Positions 16,849 to 25,690 of a DNA stretch of 64,000 nt are shown here, piece by piece. The position numbers and the translations under genes are program-made. The DNA comes from Alistipes sp. (GTDB taxonomy: Bacteria > Bacteroidota > Bacteroidia > Bacteroidales > Rikenellaceae): contig JAFXFM010000013.1 of assembly GCA_017520545.1 (NCBI GenBank), positions 158,667 through 222,666 of the forward strand. Reading direction: 5' to 3'. The notes below the pieces were generated by a model that saw nothing but the letters and a program-made list of their open reading frames with translations, was not told the DNA's origin and did no database searches. How positions within the stretch are numbered: position 1 is the first letter of the stretch; each line of letters opens with the position of its first letter.

Positions 16849-17046
16849 ATGAAACAGGCAACCTTCTGTATTCTTTCGCTGCTTGGCGGAGCTATTCTTG
16901 GCTCGGCCGTGGCATTGGCGCTGACGCCAAAGACGGGTAAGGAGATGCGCGGTATGGTGCGCGATTTTTTGAACGATGAGATTAACAAGTGGAGCTCTTC
17001 GTGTGGCAAGGACGGCGTTGCGTCGTGCGGCTGCGAGGAGAAATAG
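16849..17046 (+). CDS. YtxH-like small protein
   Basis: 65 residues. A glycine-rich hydrophobic helix (LSLLGGAILGSAVALAL) followed by TPKTGKEMRGMVRDFL, the pattern of YtxH-domain proteins (Gas-vesicle/stress-related, function unclear). The C-terminus is Cys-rich (SSSCGKDGVASCGCEEK). The next gene starts 12 bp downstream. Confidence 0.75.
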   Translation: MKQATFCILSLLGGAILGSAVALALTPKTGKEMRGMVRDFLNDEINKWSSSCGKDGVASCGCEEK

Positions 17047-17057
17047 TGTGGTGGCTT

Positions 17058-17360
17058 ATGCGCGAAAGACACTCCTACTTTGCCGCTCTCATCATCGTTG
17101 CTTTGGCGGCACCGGCGGCTGCACTTCTGCTTGTAGTGGCGCTCGTTGTTACGTTGGCGGAGCTTATGGGGTCCATAATTTACCCTTGTCTTATTCTTGG
17201 AGTGTTTTTTGCTCTCCTTGCGACTATAATATATAAGGTGTCGCTTCGAGAGGCAATGCGCGAAATAGACGAGCGCTTTGCCGTAATCTACGAAGTTACC
17301 CGCCTCCTCCGTCAAGGCGTGGAGTGGGGTGTCCGCCTGCTCTTCCGAGAGAATAGGTAA
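17058..17360 (+). CDS. Small membrane protein, holin-superfamily-III-like
   Basis: 100 residues from the ATG at 17058, chosen because it follows the YtxH stop; an upstream start would overlap that gene. Two transmembrane helices (FAALIIVALAAPAAALLLVV and IIYPCLILGVFFALLATII), then a charged amphipathic tail. The pairing of a YtxH gene with this kind of two-helix protein is common in Bacteroidetes. Function unknown; the holin likeness is by shape only. Confidence 0.65.
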   Translation: MRERHSYFAALIIVALAAPAAALLLVVALVVTLAELMGSIIYPCLILGVFFALLATIIYKVSLREAMREIDERFAVIYEVTRLLRQGVEWGVRLLFRENR

Positions 17361-17457
17361 CGAGAAGGCGGAGGTTGAATGGCTAATTCGTAGTCTATTG
17401 ATGTCAGTACCGTAAACTATCTACATCTATCACATCTCTCCATTACCCTTAAAAAGG

Positions 17458-17480
17458 CGGAGCCCAAGGCTCCGTTTTTT
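17458..17480 (+). terminator. Rho-independent terminator
   Basis: CGGAGCC (17458-17464), CAA loop, GGCTCCG (17468-17474), six T. The rest of the 17361-17678 gap holds the TetR promoter and nothing else recognisable. Confidence 0.88.
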
Positions 17481-17626
17481 GTTGATAGCCCCAAATTCAC
17501 CTATTTCGATACAATAACAGCCCGAAAAATACGTTAGTAATCGTGTGGCAAACGGCCGATTTTGTGAATCTCGCACGATATGTGAGAAATAGGATACTAT
17601 GTGCGCATAAAAACTTTGAAAACTTT

Positions 17627-17657
17627 TTTGGTGTTTTGAGTTTTCTTGCTATCTTTG
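17627..17657 (+). promoter_or_regulatory. Promoter of the TetR/RND efflux operon
   Basis: TTTG at 17627-17630, 19-nt spacer, TATCTTTG at 17650-17657, 21 nt before the tetR-type ATG at 17679. It also rules out the longer TTG start at 17646, which would lie upstream of the transcript start. Confidence 0.8.
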
Positions 17658-17678
17658 CACCGTAGTAAAGTGTATTTT

Positions 17679-18302
17679 ATGTCGAAACGGGAAAAAGTTA
17701 TCAAACGAGCGGCTGAGATGATTGCCGAGTTGGGCGTGAAGTCGTTGCGCGTAGATGATTTGGCGAGCGATTTGGGAATCTCGAAGCGAACTCTCTACGA
17801 GATGTTTGGCGATAAAGAGGAGTTGCTCTATCACAGCATCAAAGAGATTTTGCAGAGTGAGGCAAGCGCAATCAAGGCTAAGATGACGAGAGCATACTCG
17901 GGTATACCTTCTCTTTTTGAGACATTCGATGCGATGATGTCGGGCAGCGCTGTTCGCAAGCGTATTACGGAGAACTTGGCGAAGTTCTACCCCGAGTTGT
18001 ATGAGCGCGTGATGACCGAGAATCGCGAATATGGCTTGGCTACGTTGCGCGAGAAGTTGAACCACCTTGTGGAGGAGGGCTTGATATCTGAGATGGTGAA
18101 TATCGACCTCTCGATAACGATGTTCTACTATACCTCGATGGGCTTGATGCGCCGCCACGGACGATTGGTGCTGCCAGATGGAGTGTCCGAGTTGGAGGCG
18201 TTCCGCTATACGATAGTAAACTTCTTCCGCGGTATCGCAACCGTGAAGGGAGTGGAGCAGATTGATGCCTACTTGGCAGCGAAAACAAATGAGAACAAAT
18301 AA
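17679..18302 (+). CDS. TetR family transcriptional regulator
   Basis: 207 residues from ATG 17679. The N-terminal helix-turn-helix reads VIKRAAEMIAELGVKSLRVD, DLASDLGISKRTLYEMFGDKEELL, the standard TetR motif. The C-terminal half is a divergent ligand-binding domain. It is first in a tight operon with an outer-membrane channel, adaptor and RND pump, so it probably represses that efflux system and responds to one of its substrates. Confidence 0.9.
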   Translation: MSKREKVIKRAAEMIAELGVKSLRVDDLASDLGISKRTLYEMFGDKEELLYHSIKEILQSEASAIKAKMTRAYSGIPSLFETFDAMMSGSAVRKRITENLAKFYPELYERVMTENREYGLATLREKLNHLVEEGLISEMVNIDLSITMFYYTSMGLMRRHGRLVLPDGVSELEAFRYTIVNFFRGIATVKGVEQIDAYLAAKTNENK

Positions 18303-18323
18303 TATAATTTATATAACAAGAAG

Positions 18324-19778
18324 ATGAAAAAGTTAGGTTTATTTTTGGGACTTATCTCCTTGGCATTTACCTCGGTAGCACAAAATGCCGAGCAACAGGT
18401 TTTGACCTTGACTTTGGAACAGGCGCTCGAAATTGCTTTGAGCGAGTCGCCTACAATTAAGGTTGCCGATCAGGAGATTGAGATTAAACGTTTTGCGAAG
18501 CAGGAGACCTACTCCTCGCTCTATCCTCGTTTCGACCTCACGGCGCAGTATCAGCGCGTGTTGGCGAAGCAGACGATGAGTATGGACTTGCCATTAGAGA
18601 TGGGTGGTGGTACTCGGACAATGAAAGTTGGTAGCGACAACTCGTTCAATGGTGGTGTATCGGCGTCAATGCCTGTGGTGAATGCGCAGTTGTGGGAGAG
18701 TCTGAAAGTATCGGTGGCAGATGTGATGTTATCGATAGAGAAGGCTCGTTCGTCGCAGATAGATATGATTGAGCAGGTTTCGCAGGCCTACTTCTCGGTG
18801 TTGTTGGCAAAGGAGTCGTTGGTGGTGTATCAGCGCGTATATGACAACGCCGTAGAGAACAACAAAAATATCAAAATGCGCTACGATGTAGGCTCGGTGT
18901 CGGAGTTCGATTTTATCTCGTCAAATGTGTCGGTGCAGAATGCTATTCCGAACGTTATCGAGGCTGAGAATAGCGTAGTTTTGGCATTGTGGCACTTGAA
19001 GGCGCTGCTTGGCTTAGACCTGAAGAGGGAGATCGACGTTATCGGCTCTTTGAAGGACTATGAGGCGCAGATGAACTACGCATCCACAATTGACCAAATT
19101 GATATGTCGAACAACACAACTTTGAAGCAGTTGGACATTCAGGAGAATATGCTCGAAAGCGCACTCAAAATCTCGAAGTTGGCAAATGTGCCTACACTCT
19201 CGATAAATGCAGCATATCTCTATACTGCTCTTGGTAACGACGGCAAATTCTTCCAAGCAAAGGCGTGGAATCCATACTCGTATGCGGGTGTGCAGTTGAA
19301 TATCCCGATCTTCGCGGGTGGTCAGCGTCGCGCAGCTATTAAGAAGGCGTCGCTCAATCTTTCGAACTTGCAGTTGCAACGCGAGAATGCCGAGCGCCAG
19401 TTGCGTGTGGCTATCGTGCAGTCGTTGAACAGTATGCAGACAAATGTTAAGAAGTTCTCGGCGGCAGCGGCAACCGTAGGACAGGCGCAGCGCGGTTACG
19501 AAATCGCAGTAAAGCGTTATGAGGTTGGTCGAGGAACGCTTGTCGATGTAGATAACTCGCAGTTGGCTCTCACTCAGGCGGAGTTGGGCCGCAATAGCGC
19601 AATATACAACTTCCTTGTGGCGAAGATAGCTCTCGATAAGATTCTCGGAAATCACGAGGTGAAGAGCAGCCACGACTATATTGATCGTTTCGAGGAGATG
19701 TACGAGAAGCGATATGGTGAGAAAGAGGCAGAGAAAGATGCCGAGAAGAAGGAACAGACTAACGAACAGAAACAATAG
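18324..19778 (+). CDS. TolC family outer-membrane efflux channel
   Basis: 484 residues. Signal peptide ending SVAQ, then two repeated OEP-type coiled-coil regions (LTLEQALEIALSESPTIKVADQEIEI ... ; ALKISKLANVPTLSINAAYLY, NIPIFAGGQRRAAIKKASLN, YEVGRGTLVDVDNSQLALTQAELG are typical, here quoted in parts). The tail is very Lys/Glu-rich (EKEAEKDAEKKEQ). It forms the outer-membrane duct of the tripartite pump encoded downstream. Confidence 0.92.
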   Translation: MKKLGLFLGLISLAFTSVAQNAEQQVLTLTLEQALEIALSESPTIKVADQEIEIKRFAKQETYSSLYPRFDLTAQYQRVLAKQTMSMDLPLEMGGGTRTMKVGSDNSFNGGVSASMPVVNAQLWESLKVSVADVMLSIEKARSSQIDMIEQVSQAYFSVLLAKESLVVYQRVYDNAVENNKNIKMRYDVGSVSEFDFISSNVSVQNAIPNVIEAENSVVLALWHLKALLGLDLKREIDVIGSLKDYEAQMNYASTIDQIDMSNNTTLKQLDIQENMLESALKISKLANVPTLSINAAYLYTALGNDGKFFQAKAWNPYSYAGVQLNIPIFAGGQRRAAIKKASLNLSNLQLQRENAERQLRVAIVQSLNSMQTNVKKFSAAAATVGQAQRGYEIAVKRYEVGRGTLVDVDNSQLALTQAELGRNSAIYNFLVAKIALDKILGNHEVKSSHDYIDRFEEMYEKRYGEKEAEKDAEKKEQTNEQKQ

Positions 19779-19863
19779 AGGTGAAATAAATGCGTAGTAG
19801 CCAACGGCGATGTCCAATGGCTTAAAGGCAAGAAAATATAGAAAATAAAAATATAGAGTAGTT

Positions 19864-20898
19864 ATGAAAAAGATCTTTTTGAAGTCGATGTTTGCTATTG
19901 CAACCGTAGCGATGGTATCTTGCGGTGCAGAGCAGAAAACTGCGCAGAGTGAGGCGCAGGCAGAGGAGGTTGTAGAGCTTCCAAAGATTGAGGTGGCAAC
20001 AGCTGAATCTCGTCCGATATCGCAGGAGGCAACCTACACAGGAACTGTCGAGGCGAAGGTGGTGAATAACATCGCTCCGCAGCAGCCTTTGCGTATCAAG
20101 GATATCCGTGTCGATGTTGGTGATCGTGTAAAGAAGGGCGATTTGCTCGTTAAACTCGACACATCGACACTCGTACAGATTAAGACTCAGTTGGACAATG
20201 CAAAGTCGGAGTACGAGCGTACAAACGAGCTCTATCAGTTTGGTGGTGCTTCGAAGTCGGAGTGGGACTCTCGCCGTATGCAGTATGAGATGTTGCAGAC
20301 CAACTACAACAACCTTGTTGAGAACACTACGCTGATTTCGCCTATCACCGGTATCGTTACTGCTCGTAACTACGATAATGGCGATATGTATGCAGGACAG
20401 CCTGTATTGGTTATTGCGCAGATTCGTCCTGTGAAGATTATGATTAACGTGTCGGAGATGCTTTTCAGCAAGGTTAGACGTGGTATGCCGGTAACTATCA
20501 CACTCGATGCTTACGAGAATGATGTCTTCAATGGAAAAATTGTTCGTATCTATCCTACAATCAACCCTGCAACTCATACCTTCCAGGTTGAGGTTTCGGT
20601 GCCAAATGCCAACGAAAAGGTGCGTCCGGGTATGTTTGCTCGTGTAACACTCCCTTATGGTACAAAGAACAATGTGGTTATTCCGGATCGTGCTGTGCAG
20701 AAGTTGATGGGCTCGGGCGACCGCTATGTATTCGTATATAATCCGGCTGATGGCAAAGTTCGCTACTCGAAGGTAGAACTTGGTCGTCGTTTGGACGCAG
20801 AGTACGAGGTTTATTCGGGCGTAGAGAGTGGCGAGATGGTCGTTGTAAAGGGTCATATGGGCTTGACAAACGGCGCAGAGGTAGAACTTGTTAAATAG
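19864..20898 (+). CDS. Efflux RND periplasmic adaptor subunit (membrane fusion lipoprotein)
   Basis: 344 residues. Lipobox VSC with Cys20 predicts lipidation at the inner membrane. The HlyD/AcrA-like core has a split lipoyl domain (VEAKVVNNIAPQQPLRIKDI, GDRVKKGDLLVKLD; LISPITGIVTARNYDNGD), a hairpin and a beta-barrel (VRPGMFARVTLP). It bridges the RND pump and the TolC channel. It is 85 bp downstream of tolC and 17 bp upstream of the pump. Confidence 0.93.
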   Translation: MKKIFLKSMFAIATVAMVSCGAEQKTAQSEAQAEEVVELPKIEVATAESRPISQEATYTGTVEAKVVNNIAPQQPLRIKDIRVDVGDRVKKGDLLVKLDTSTLVQIKTQLDNAKSEYERTNELYQFGGASKSEWDSRRMQYEMLQTNYNNLVENTTLISPITGIVTARNYDNGDMYAGQPVLVIAQIRPVKIMINVSEMLFSKVRRGMPVTITLDAYENDVFNGKIVRIYPTINPATHTFQVEVSVPNANEKVRPGMFARVTLPYGTKNNVVIPDRAVQKLMGSGDRYVFVYNPADGKVRYSKVELGRRLDAEYEVYSGVESGEMVVVKGHMGLTNGAEVELVK

Positions 20899-20915
20899 TT
20901 AAATAGAGTTTCACG

Positions 20916-23900
20916 ATGAATATCTATAAATCATCAGTCAATAATCCGATAACGACAATTTTGATATTTGTCGCTATCTCGATATTGGGTGTGTTCTCGT
21001 TGGCGAAACTGCCTATCGATATGTTTCCGCACATCGAGACCACCAATATAATGGTAATTACCGCCTATCCGGGTGCGAGTGCAGTCGATATCGAGGAGAA
21101 CGTTACCCGACCACTCGAAAACACCCTGAACAGTGTTGAGGATTTGAAGCATATCCACTCGCAGTCGAAGGAGAATATCTCTATCGTAGTGCTCGAATTT
21201 GAGTACGGTATCGACTCGGACGTCGCAACGGCAAATATCCGTGATAAACTCGATGTTGCCACCAATATCCTGCCTGACGATGTCGATAAACCGATTATCT
21301 TCAAATTCTCGACCGAGGAGATGCCTATTATGCTTATGGCTATCAAGGCGAAGGAGTCGTGGAGTGGTCTGTACAAAATTATCGACGAGCGTGTAACAAC
21401 ACCTTTGGCACGTGTCAATGGTGTGGGTTCGGTGTCGGTAACGGGTATTCCCGAGCGTCAGATTCAAATCTACTGCGACCCATATAAATTGGAGGCTTAT
21501 GGATTGACAATCGAGCAGATTTCACAGGTCGTGGCGCAGGAGAATATCTCGATTCCGGGCGGACAGATGGATGTGGGCTCGAACACCTACTCGTTGCGTG
21601 TTGATCAGGAGTTTAATGGTGCCGAGGAGATGCTCGATATCGTAGTAGGCAACCGCAATGGCGTAAATATCTATTTGCGCGATGTGGCTACCGTAACCGA
21701 TACCCAGCAGGAGCGTGCGCAGGAGTCGTTCAACAACGGTACCCGAAGCGGTATGATGATTGTGCAGAAGCAGACCGATGCTAATGCCGTGCAGATTTCG
21801 AAGAAGGTGCAGGAGCGTCTTGTGGAGTTGCGCAAGGATCTCCCGTCGGATGTAACTATCGAGCCATATATTGATATGTCGGACAACATTCTGGATACGG
21901 CATCTTCGTTGGCTGATACGATCCTCATCACCTTTATCGTGGTTATGTTCGTAGTTATGTTGATGCTCGGACGTTGGCGTGCGATGTTTATTATCGTGCT
22001 TACGATTCCGATTTCGATGCTCTCGTCATTGATATATCTCTTGGCTACCGACTCGACACTCAACATTATCACAATGTCGGCAATCTCTATCTCGATTGGT
22101 ATGGTCGTGGATAATGCTATTGTGGTGTTGGAGAATATAACTACTCACGTCGATAGAGGAGCGCGAGTTAAGCAGGCGGCAATCTTCGCTACAAAGGAGG
22201 TGGGTGTCTCTATTATCGCTTCGACTTTGACTACATTGGCGGTGTTCCTTCCTCTGACTATGATTGACGGTATGGCAGGTGTACTGTTCAAGCCAATGGG
22301 CTGGATGGTAACTATTACGCTGACCGTTTCGATGGCTGCCGCATTGACCTTTACTCCGGTGCTCTGCTCGAAGATTATGAAGCAGAATCCGAAGAAGTCG
22401 CGTATGCAGAAGTATGTCGATGGTGCAATGGGCTGGTTGGAGAATGTATACGGTAAGGCGCTCAGATGGTGCGTACATCACCGCAAGACCTTTATCTTTG
22501 GTGCATTGTTGCTCTTCGTGGGCGTAATGGTCGGAATTGGACCTCGTGTTAAAACCGAGTTCTTCCCAACGCAGGATAACGGACGTATTGCAGTGAAGAT
22601 TAAGTTACCAATCGGTACTCGTCAGGAGATTACCCGTGAGTTGGCATTGCGTATCGACGAGCAGTTCCGTCGCGACTATCCGGAGATTATAGCAATCGGT
22701 ATGAGTGAGGGTACGGCAGATACCGACAACACCTTTGCTTCGATGCAGGAGAATGGTACTCACTATATCTCGATGAATATCCGTTTGACCAAGAAGACCG
22801 AGCGCGAGCGTACTCTGACCGAGATTTGCGACCTTATGCGTAAGGATTTGGATAAGTATGCCGAGATTCGCACATACGAGGTTATCGAGTCGGGACAGAA
22901 GGGTGGTGCCGGCGGTCAGCAGTCGGTAGATATCGAGTTGTATGGCTACGACTTCGCAACGACCGACCGCATCGCTGCCGAGATTAAGGAGAAGATGCTC
23001 TCGGTTGAGGGCTGTACCGAGGTTACCATTTCGCGTGATGAGTACACTCCTGAGTATCAGGTTGTTTTCGACCGCGATAAGTTGTCGCGCCACGGTTTGA
23101 ATGTGGCAACTGCTGCAACCTATCTCCGTAACCGTGTAAATGGTGCTGTGGCATCGTACTATCGTGAGGATGGAGAGGAGTATGATATCCTTGTTCGTTA
23201 CGACAGACCTTTCCGTGAGTCTATCGAGGATTTGGAGAATATCACTCTCTATGGCTCTACCGGTCAGTCGGTTAAGGTGCGCGATGTAGGTCGTGTTATC
23301 GAGGCAGAAACCCCTCCTACAATTCAGCGTATGGACCGTTCGCGCTATGTGAAAATTTCGGGTGCTATCGGCCACGGATATGCTATGTCAGACATTATTC
23401 AGGGAACCGTTGCCGAGTTGAATAAGATGGACTTCCCTGCAGGTATCACTTGGGAGCTTGGTGGTTCGTACGAGGATCAGCAGGATACGTTTAGCGACCT
23501 CTTTATGTTGTTGGCAATAATGGTAATCCTCGTGTTTGTGATTATGGCTTCGCAGTTCGAGTCGCTGACCTATCCATTCGTTATTATGTTCTCGTTGCCA
23601 TTTGCGCTGGTGGGAGTAATCCTTGGATTGTGGATTTCGGATACGGCAATGGGCGTTATGGGCTTGCTCGGAGTGTTGATGTTGGTGGGTATCGTTGTGA
23701 ATAACGGTATTGTGCTTGTCGATTACACTCGTCTGCTTGTGGGTAGAGAGATGTCAATCCTTGATGCAGCCGTTGCTGCGGGTCGTTCGCGTATGCGTCC
23801 TATCTTGATGACCACGCTCACTACCGTACTCGGTATGGTGCCTATGGCGATTGGTACGGGCGTAGGTGCCGAGATGTGGAACTCGCTTGGTATGACTGTG

Positions 23901-24038
23901 GCTTGGGGACTTTCGTTCTCGACACTCGTAACCCTATTCCTTATCCCTGTACTCTTTTCTATGTTTGCACTCCGTGACGAGCGCAAGAGGGCGAAAAGGG
24001 CAGCAAAGGAGGCAGCAAAGTTAAACGCTGCGAAATAG
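20916..24038 (+). CDS. RND efflux transporter permease
   Basis: 1040 residues, full length. Two copies of the RND core with twelve predicted membrane helices, N-terminal ITTILIFVAISILGVFSLAKLPIDMFP, porter-domain motif GVGSVSVTGIPERQI. The helix-4 motif is GMVVDNAIVVLEN (Asp399-Asn400) where AcrB has Asp-Asp, and the helix-10 motif is VGIVVNNGIVLVDY, with Asn in place of the proton-relay Lys. This marks the subgroup of RND pumps distinct from classical HAE1/AcrB. Substrates are unknown. Confidence 0.93.
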   Translation: MNIYKSSVNNPITTILIFVAISILGVFSLAKLPIDMFPHIETTNIMVITAYPGASAVDIEENVTRPLENTLNSVEDLKHIHSQSKENISIVVLEFEYGIDSDVATANIRDKLDVATNILPDDVDKPIIFKFSTEEMPIMLMAIKAKESWSGLYKIIDERVTTPLARVNGVGSVSVTGIPERQIQIYCDPYKLEAYGLTIEQISQVVAQENISIPGGQMDVGSNTYSLRVDQEFNGAEEMLDIVVGNRNGVNIYLRDVATVTDTQQERAQESFNNGTRSGMMIVQKQTDANAVQISKKVQERLVELRKDLPSDVTIEPYIDMSDNILDTASSLADTILITFIVVMFVVMLMLGRWRAMFIIVLTIPISMLSSLIYLLATDSTLNIITMSAISISIGMVVDNAIVVLENITTHVDRGARVKQAAIFATKEVGVSIIASTLTTLAVFLPLTMIDGMAGVLFKPMGWMVTITLTVSMAAALTFTPVLCSKIMKQNPKKSRMQKYVDGAMGWLENVYGKALRWCVHHRKTFIFGALLLFVGVMVGIGPRVKTEFFPTQDNGRIAVKIKLPIGTRQEITRELALRIDEQFRRDYPEIIAIGMSEGTADTDNTFASMQENGTHYISMNIRLTKKTERERTLTEICDLMRKDLDKYAEIRTYEVIESGQKGGAGGQQSVDIELYGYDFATTDRIAAEIKEKMLSVEGCTEVTISRDEYTPEYQVVFDRDKLSRHGLNVATAATYLRNRVNGAVASYYREDGEEYDILVRYDRPFRESIEDLENITLYGSTGQSVKVRDVGRVIEAETPPTIQRMDRSRYVKISGAIGHGYAMSDIIQGTVAELNKMDFPAGITWELGGSYEDQQDTFSDLFMLLAIMVILVFVIMASQFESLTYPFVIMFSLPFALVGVILGLWISDTAMGVMGLLGVLMLVGIVVNNGIVLVDYTRLLVGREMSILDAAVAAGRSRMRPILMTTLTTVLGMVPMAIGTGVGAEMWNSLGMTVAWGLSFSTLVTLFLIPVLFSMFALRDERKRAKRAAKEAAKLNAAK

Positions 24039-24103
24039 TGCTCGAAAAGTTTACAACGTACCAAATAATTACAAAAAACTGAAAGCTTAAAAGTCCAGAA
24101 ATT

Positions 24104-24397
24104 ATGAAAGCTTTATTTATAGCCTGCGATCAGGCACTCTATGACGAGGTGATGCAGAAGATGGCGGAACTTGGAGTTCGTGGATACACTTCGTGGGAGG
24201 AGGTAATGGGTTGCGGTACCGAAACCGGTGAACCGCACCTCGGCGACGCCGTGTGGCCGATCCTTAACTCTGCAATACTCTCAATTACCGACGATGAGCG
24301 TTGCGCGAAGTTGCTCGATGCGTTGCGTGCGCTCGATGCTGCAAACCCTAAGCTCGGAGTTCGTGCATTCTGGTGGGAAGTTGGTGGAACGATATAG
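24104..24397 (+). CDS. PG0541-like transporter-associated protein
   Basis: 97 residues. MKALFIACDQALYDEVMQKM, GVRGYTSWEEVMGCGTETGEPHLGD and FWWEVGG are reminiscent of PII-like ferredoxin-fold proteins and of the PG0541 family found beside RND pumps in Bacteroidetes. It may sense or modulate the pump. Placed 65 bp after the permease and 9 bp before the AraC gene. Family call from memory of the pattern. Confidence 0.7.
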   Translation: MKALFIACDQALYDEVMQKMAELGVRGYTSWEEVMGCGTETGEPHLGDAVWPILNSAILSITDDERCAKLLDALRALDAANPKLGVRAFWWEVGGTI

Positions 24398-24406
24398 CCG
24401 GAGACT

Positions 24407-25306
24407 ATGACGAAGAAGAGTATATTCCCATATTACACCGAGGTTTTGCGCAGTGTAGACGGCTTGGAGGTCTCGGACGTTGGTGGTGCAGCGATGATGC
24501 ACTTCGAGGATGTGGATATCGACCAGATGCCGGAGTTGAAATATCCTTGTCGTATCGACGCACTTGTGATTGTTGTTTGTCTGCGTGGCGAGGTGTCGTT
24601 CTCGTCGCAGTTGAATAACTACACATTGAGCGAGAACCAGTTCTTTATCTCGTCGGCATCGGTAATTCAGTTCTACTCGTTAGCCGATAGTGAGGCCTAT
24701 TTTATGGCGTTTACATCGGAGTTTTTGGCGAATATGAATATCGATGTGCGCGTTGTTGGGCAGTTGATTTCTCGTTTGGGTACAGGTGGCTATATTGTCG
24801 ATCTCAACAACGACGAGTTACAAGGTGTATCACGTTTCTTGGCTACATTGCACGACCATCATCGCACTGATCTAATGTCGGAGTATAGAATGGCGTCATT
24901 ATGCCACGTCTATTGCGCTATGATATACCGCATTGTCGATGCTCTTGTGGGCAGAGAGGTTGCGGTGGTGTCGATGGGTGTTAAAGAGCGTAGTTCGGAG
25001 TATTTCGAGAAGTTGATGTCGCTCCTCTCGGAGCACTATCGCGAGGAACGAGGAGTGGAGTTCTACGCCGAGAAGATGCACATCTCGTCGAAGCACCTTT
25101 CGCGTGTAATTCGTAGTTATACGGGCAGGTCGGTGCATCAGTGGATAGATGAGTTTGTGGCGCTCGAAATCAAAAACTTGCTGAAATACTCCAATATGAG
25201 TATTCAGCAGATATCCTACTTTTTGAACTTCCCGAATCCTTCATTTATGGGACAATACTTTAAACGTATTACCGGAATGACACCGGGCGAATACAAGAAA
25301 AGTTGA
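24407..25306 (+). CDS. AraC family transcriptional regulator
   Basis: 299 residues. An N-terminal cupin-like sensor half is followed by the two AraC helix-turn-helix motifs: FYAEKMHISSKHLSRVIRSY with GRSVHQWIDEFVALEIKNLL, and SIQQISYFLNFPNPSFMGQY, FKRITGMTPGEYKKS. It closes the RND operon, giving the locus two regulators (TetR first, AraC last). Ends at a strong terminator. Confidence 0.93.
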   Translation: MTKKSIFPYYTEVLRSVDGLEVSDVGGAAMMHFEDVDIDQMPELKYPCRIDALVIVVCLRGEVSFSSQLNNYTLSENQFFISSASVIQFYSLADSEAYFMAFTSEFLANMNIDVRVVGQLISRLGTGGYIVDLNNDELQGVSRFLATLHDHHRTDLMSEYRMASLCHVYCAMIYRIVDALVGREVAVVSMGVKERSSEYFEKLMSLLSEHYREERGVEFYAEKMHISSKHLSRVIRSYTGRSVHQWIDEFVALEIKNLLKYSNMSIQQISYFLNFPNPSFMGQYFKRITGMTPGEYKKS

Positions 25307-25315
25307 TAGACAAGT

Positions 25316-25342
25316 AAGACCGAGGCAACTCGGTCTTTCTTT
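25316..25342 (+). terminator. Rho-independent terminator
   Basis: Perfect 9-bp stem AAGACCGAG / CTCGGTCTT with GCAA loop, then TCTTTTT. Ends the RND/AraC operon. Confidence 0.9.
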
Positions 25343-25435
25343 TTAGAGAGTAGTGATATAATTGTCAATTGTCGTTTATAGAGTTCCATACCCACTTTTT
25401 ATTATAGAAAACCGCCGATTCGTTGAAAAAATTTT

Positions 25436-25463
25436 TTTGTAAAAAACAGACTATTTATATTTG
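25436..25463 (+). promoter_or_regulatory. Promoter of the variable-lipoprotein locus
   Basis: TTTG at 25436-25439, 16-nt spacer, TATATTTG at 25456-25463, 58 nt upstream of the small peptide gene. Confidence 0.65.
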
Positions 25464-25521
25464 CGACCGATTTATTAGGTAATGTGTAGATACTATAATA
25501 CTATAACTAATTACAATAATT

Positions 25522-25662
25522 ATGATTTTTAACGAACAGAACAATGAGTACGTTGCACCATCTGTAATGGTGGTCGATGTAGTTTGCGAGGCTGGTTTCA
25601 AGGCTTCGACAGGTGAGATGACATTTGTAGATGGTGTCGATGATGGTTGGTATGGTCTTTAA
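25522..25662 (+). CDS. Small 46-residue peptide upstream of the variable lipoprotein
   Basis: ATG at 25522, TAA at 25660-25662. It begins MIFNEQNNEYVAPSVMVVDV, then VCEAGFKAST, GEMTFVDG and ends DDGWYGL. There is no signal peptide. The layout (N-terminal polar part with a Pro, V-rich middle, C-E-A-G-F, acidic Gly/Trp tail) recalls short unclassified peptides encoded before surface-lipoprotein genes in Bacteroidales, which look a little like RiPP leaders; this is an impression, not a match. It sits between the promoter and the lipoprotein gene, 28 bp upstream of it. Confidence 0.65.
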   Translation: MIFNEQNNEYVAPSVMVVDVVCEAGFKASTGEMTFVDGVDDGWYGL

Positions 25663-25690
25663 TTAACAAATGCTAAAAGGAGGAAAATTT

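Noticed and set aside
16989-17057. Upstream extension of the small holin-like gene overlapping the YtxH gene
   Set aside because: The overlap is out of frame with a conserved YtxH sequence, and the ATG at 17058 gives a protein that starts cleanly before the first membrane helix.
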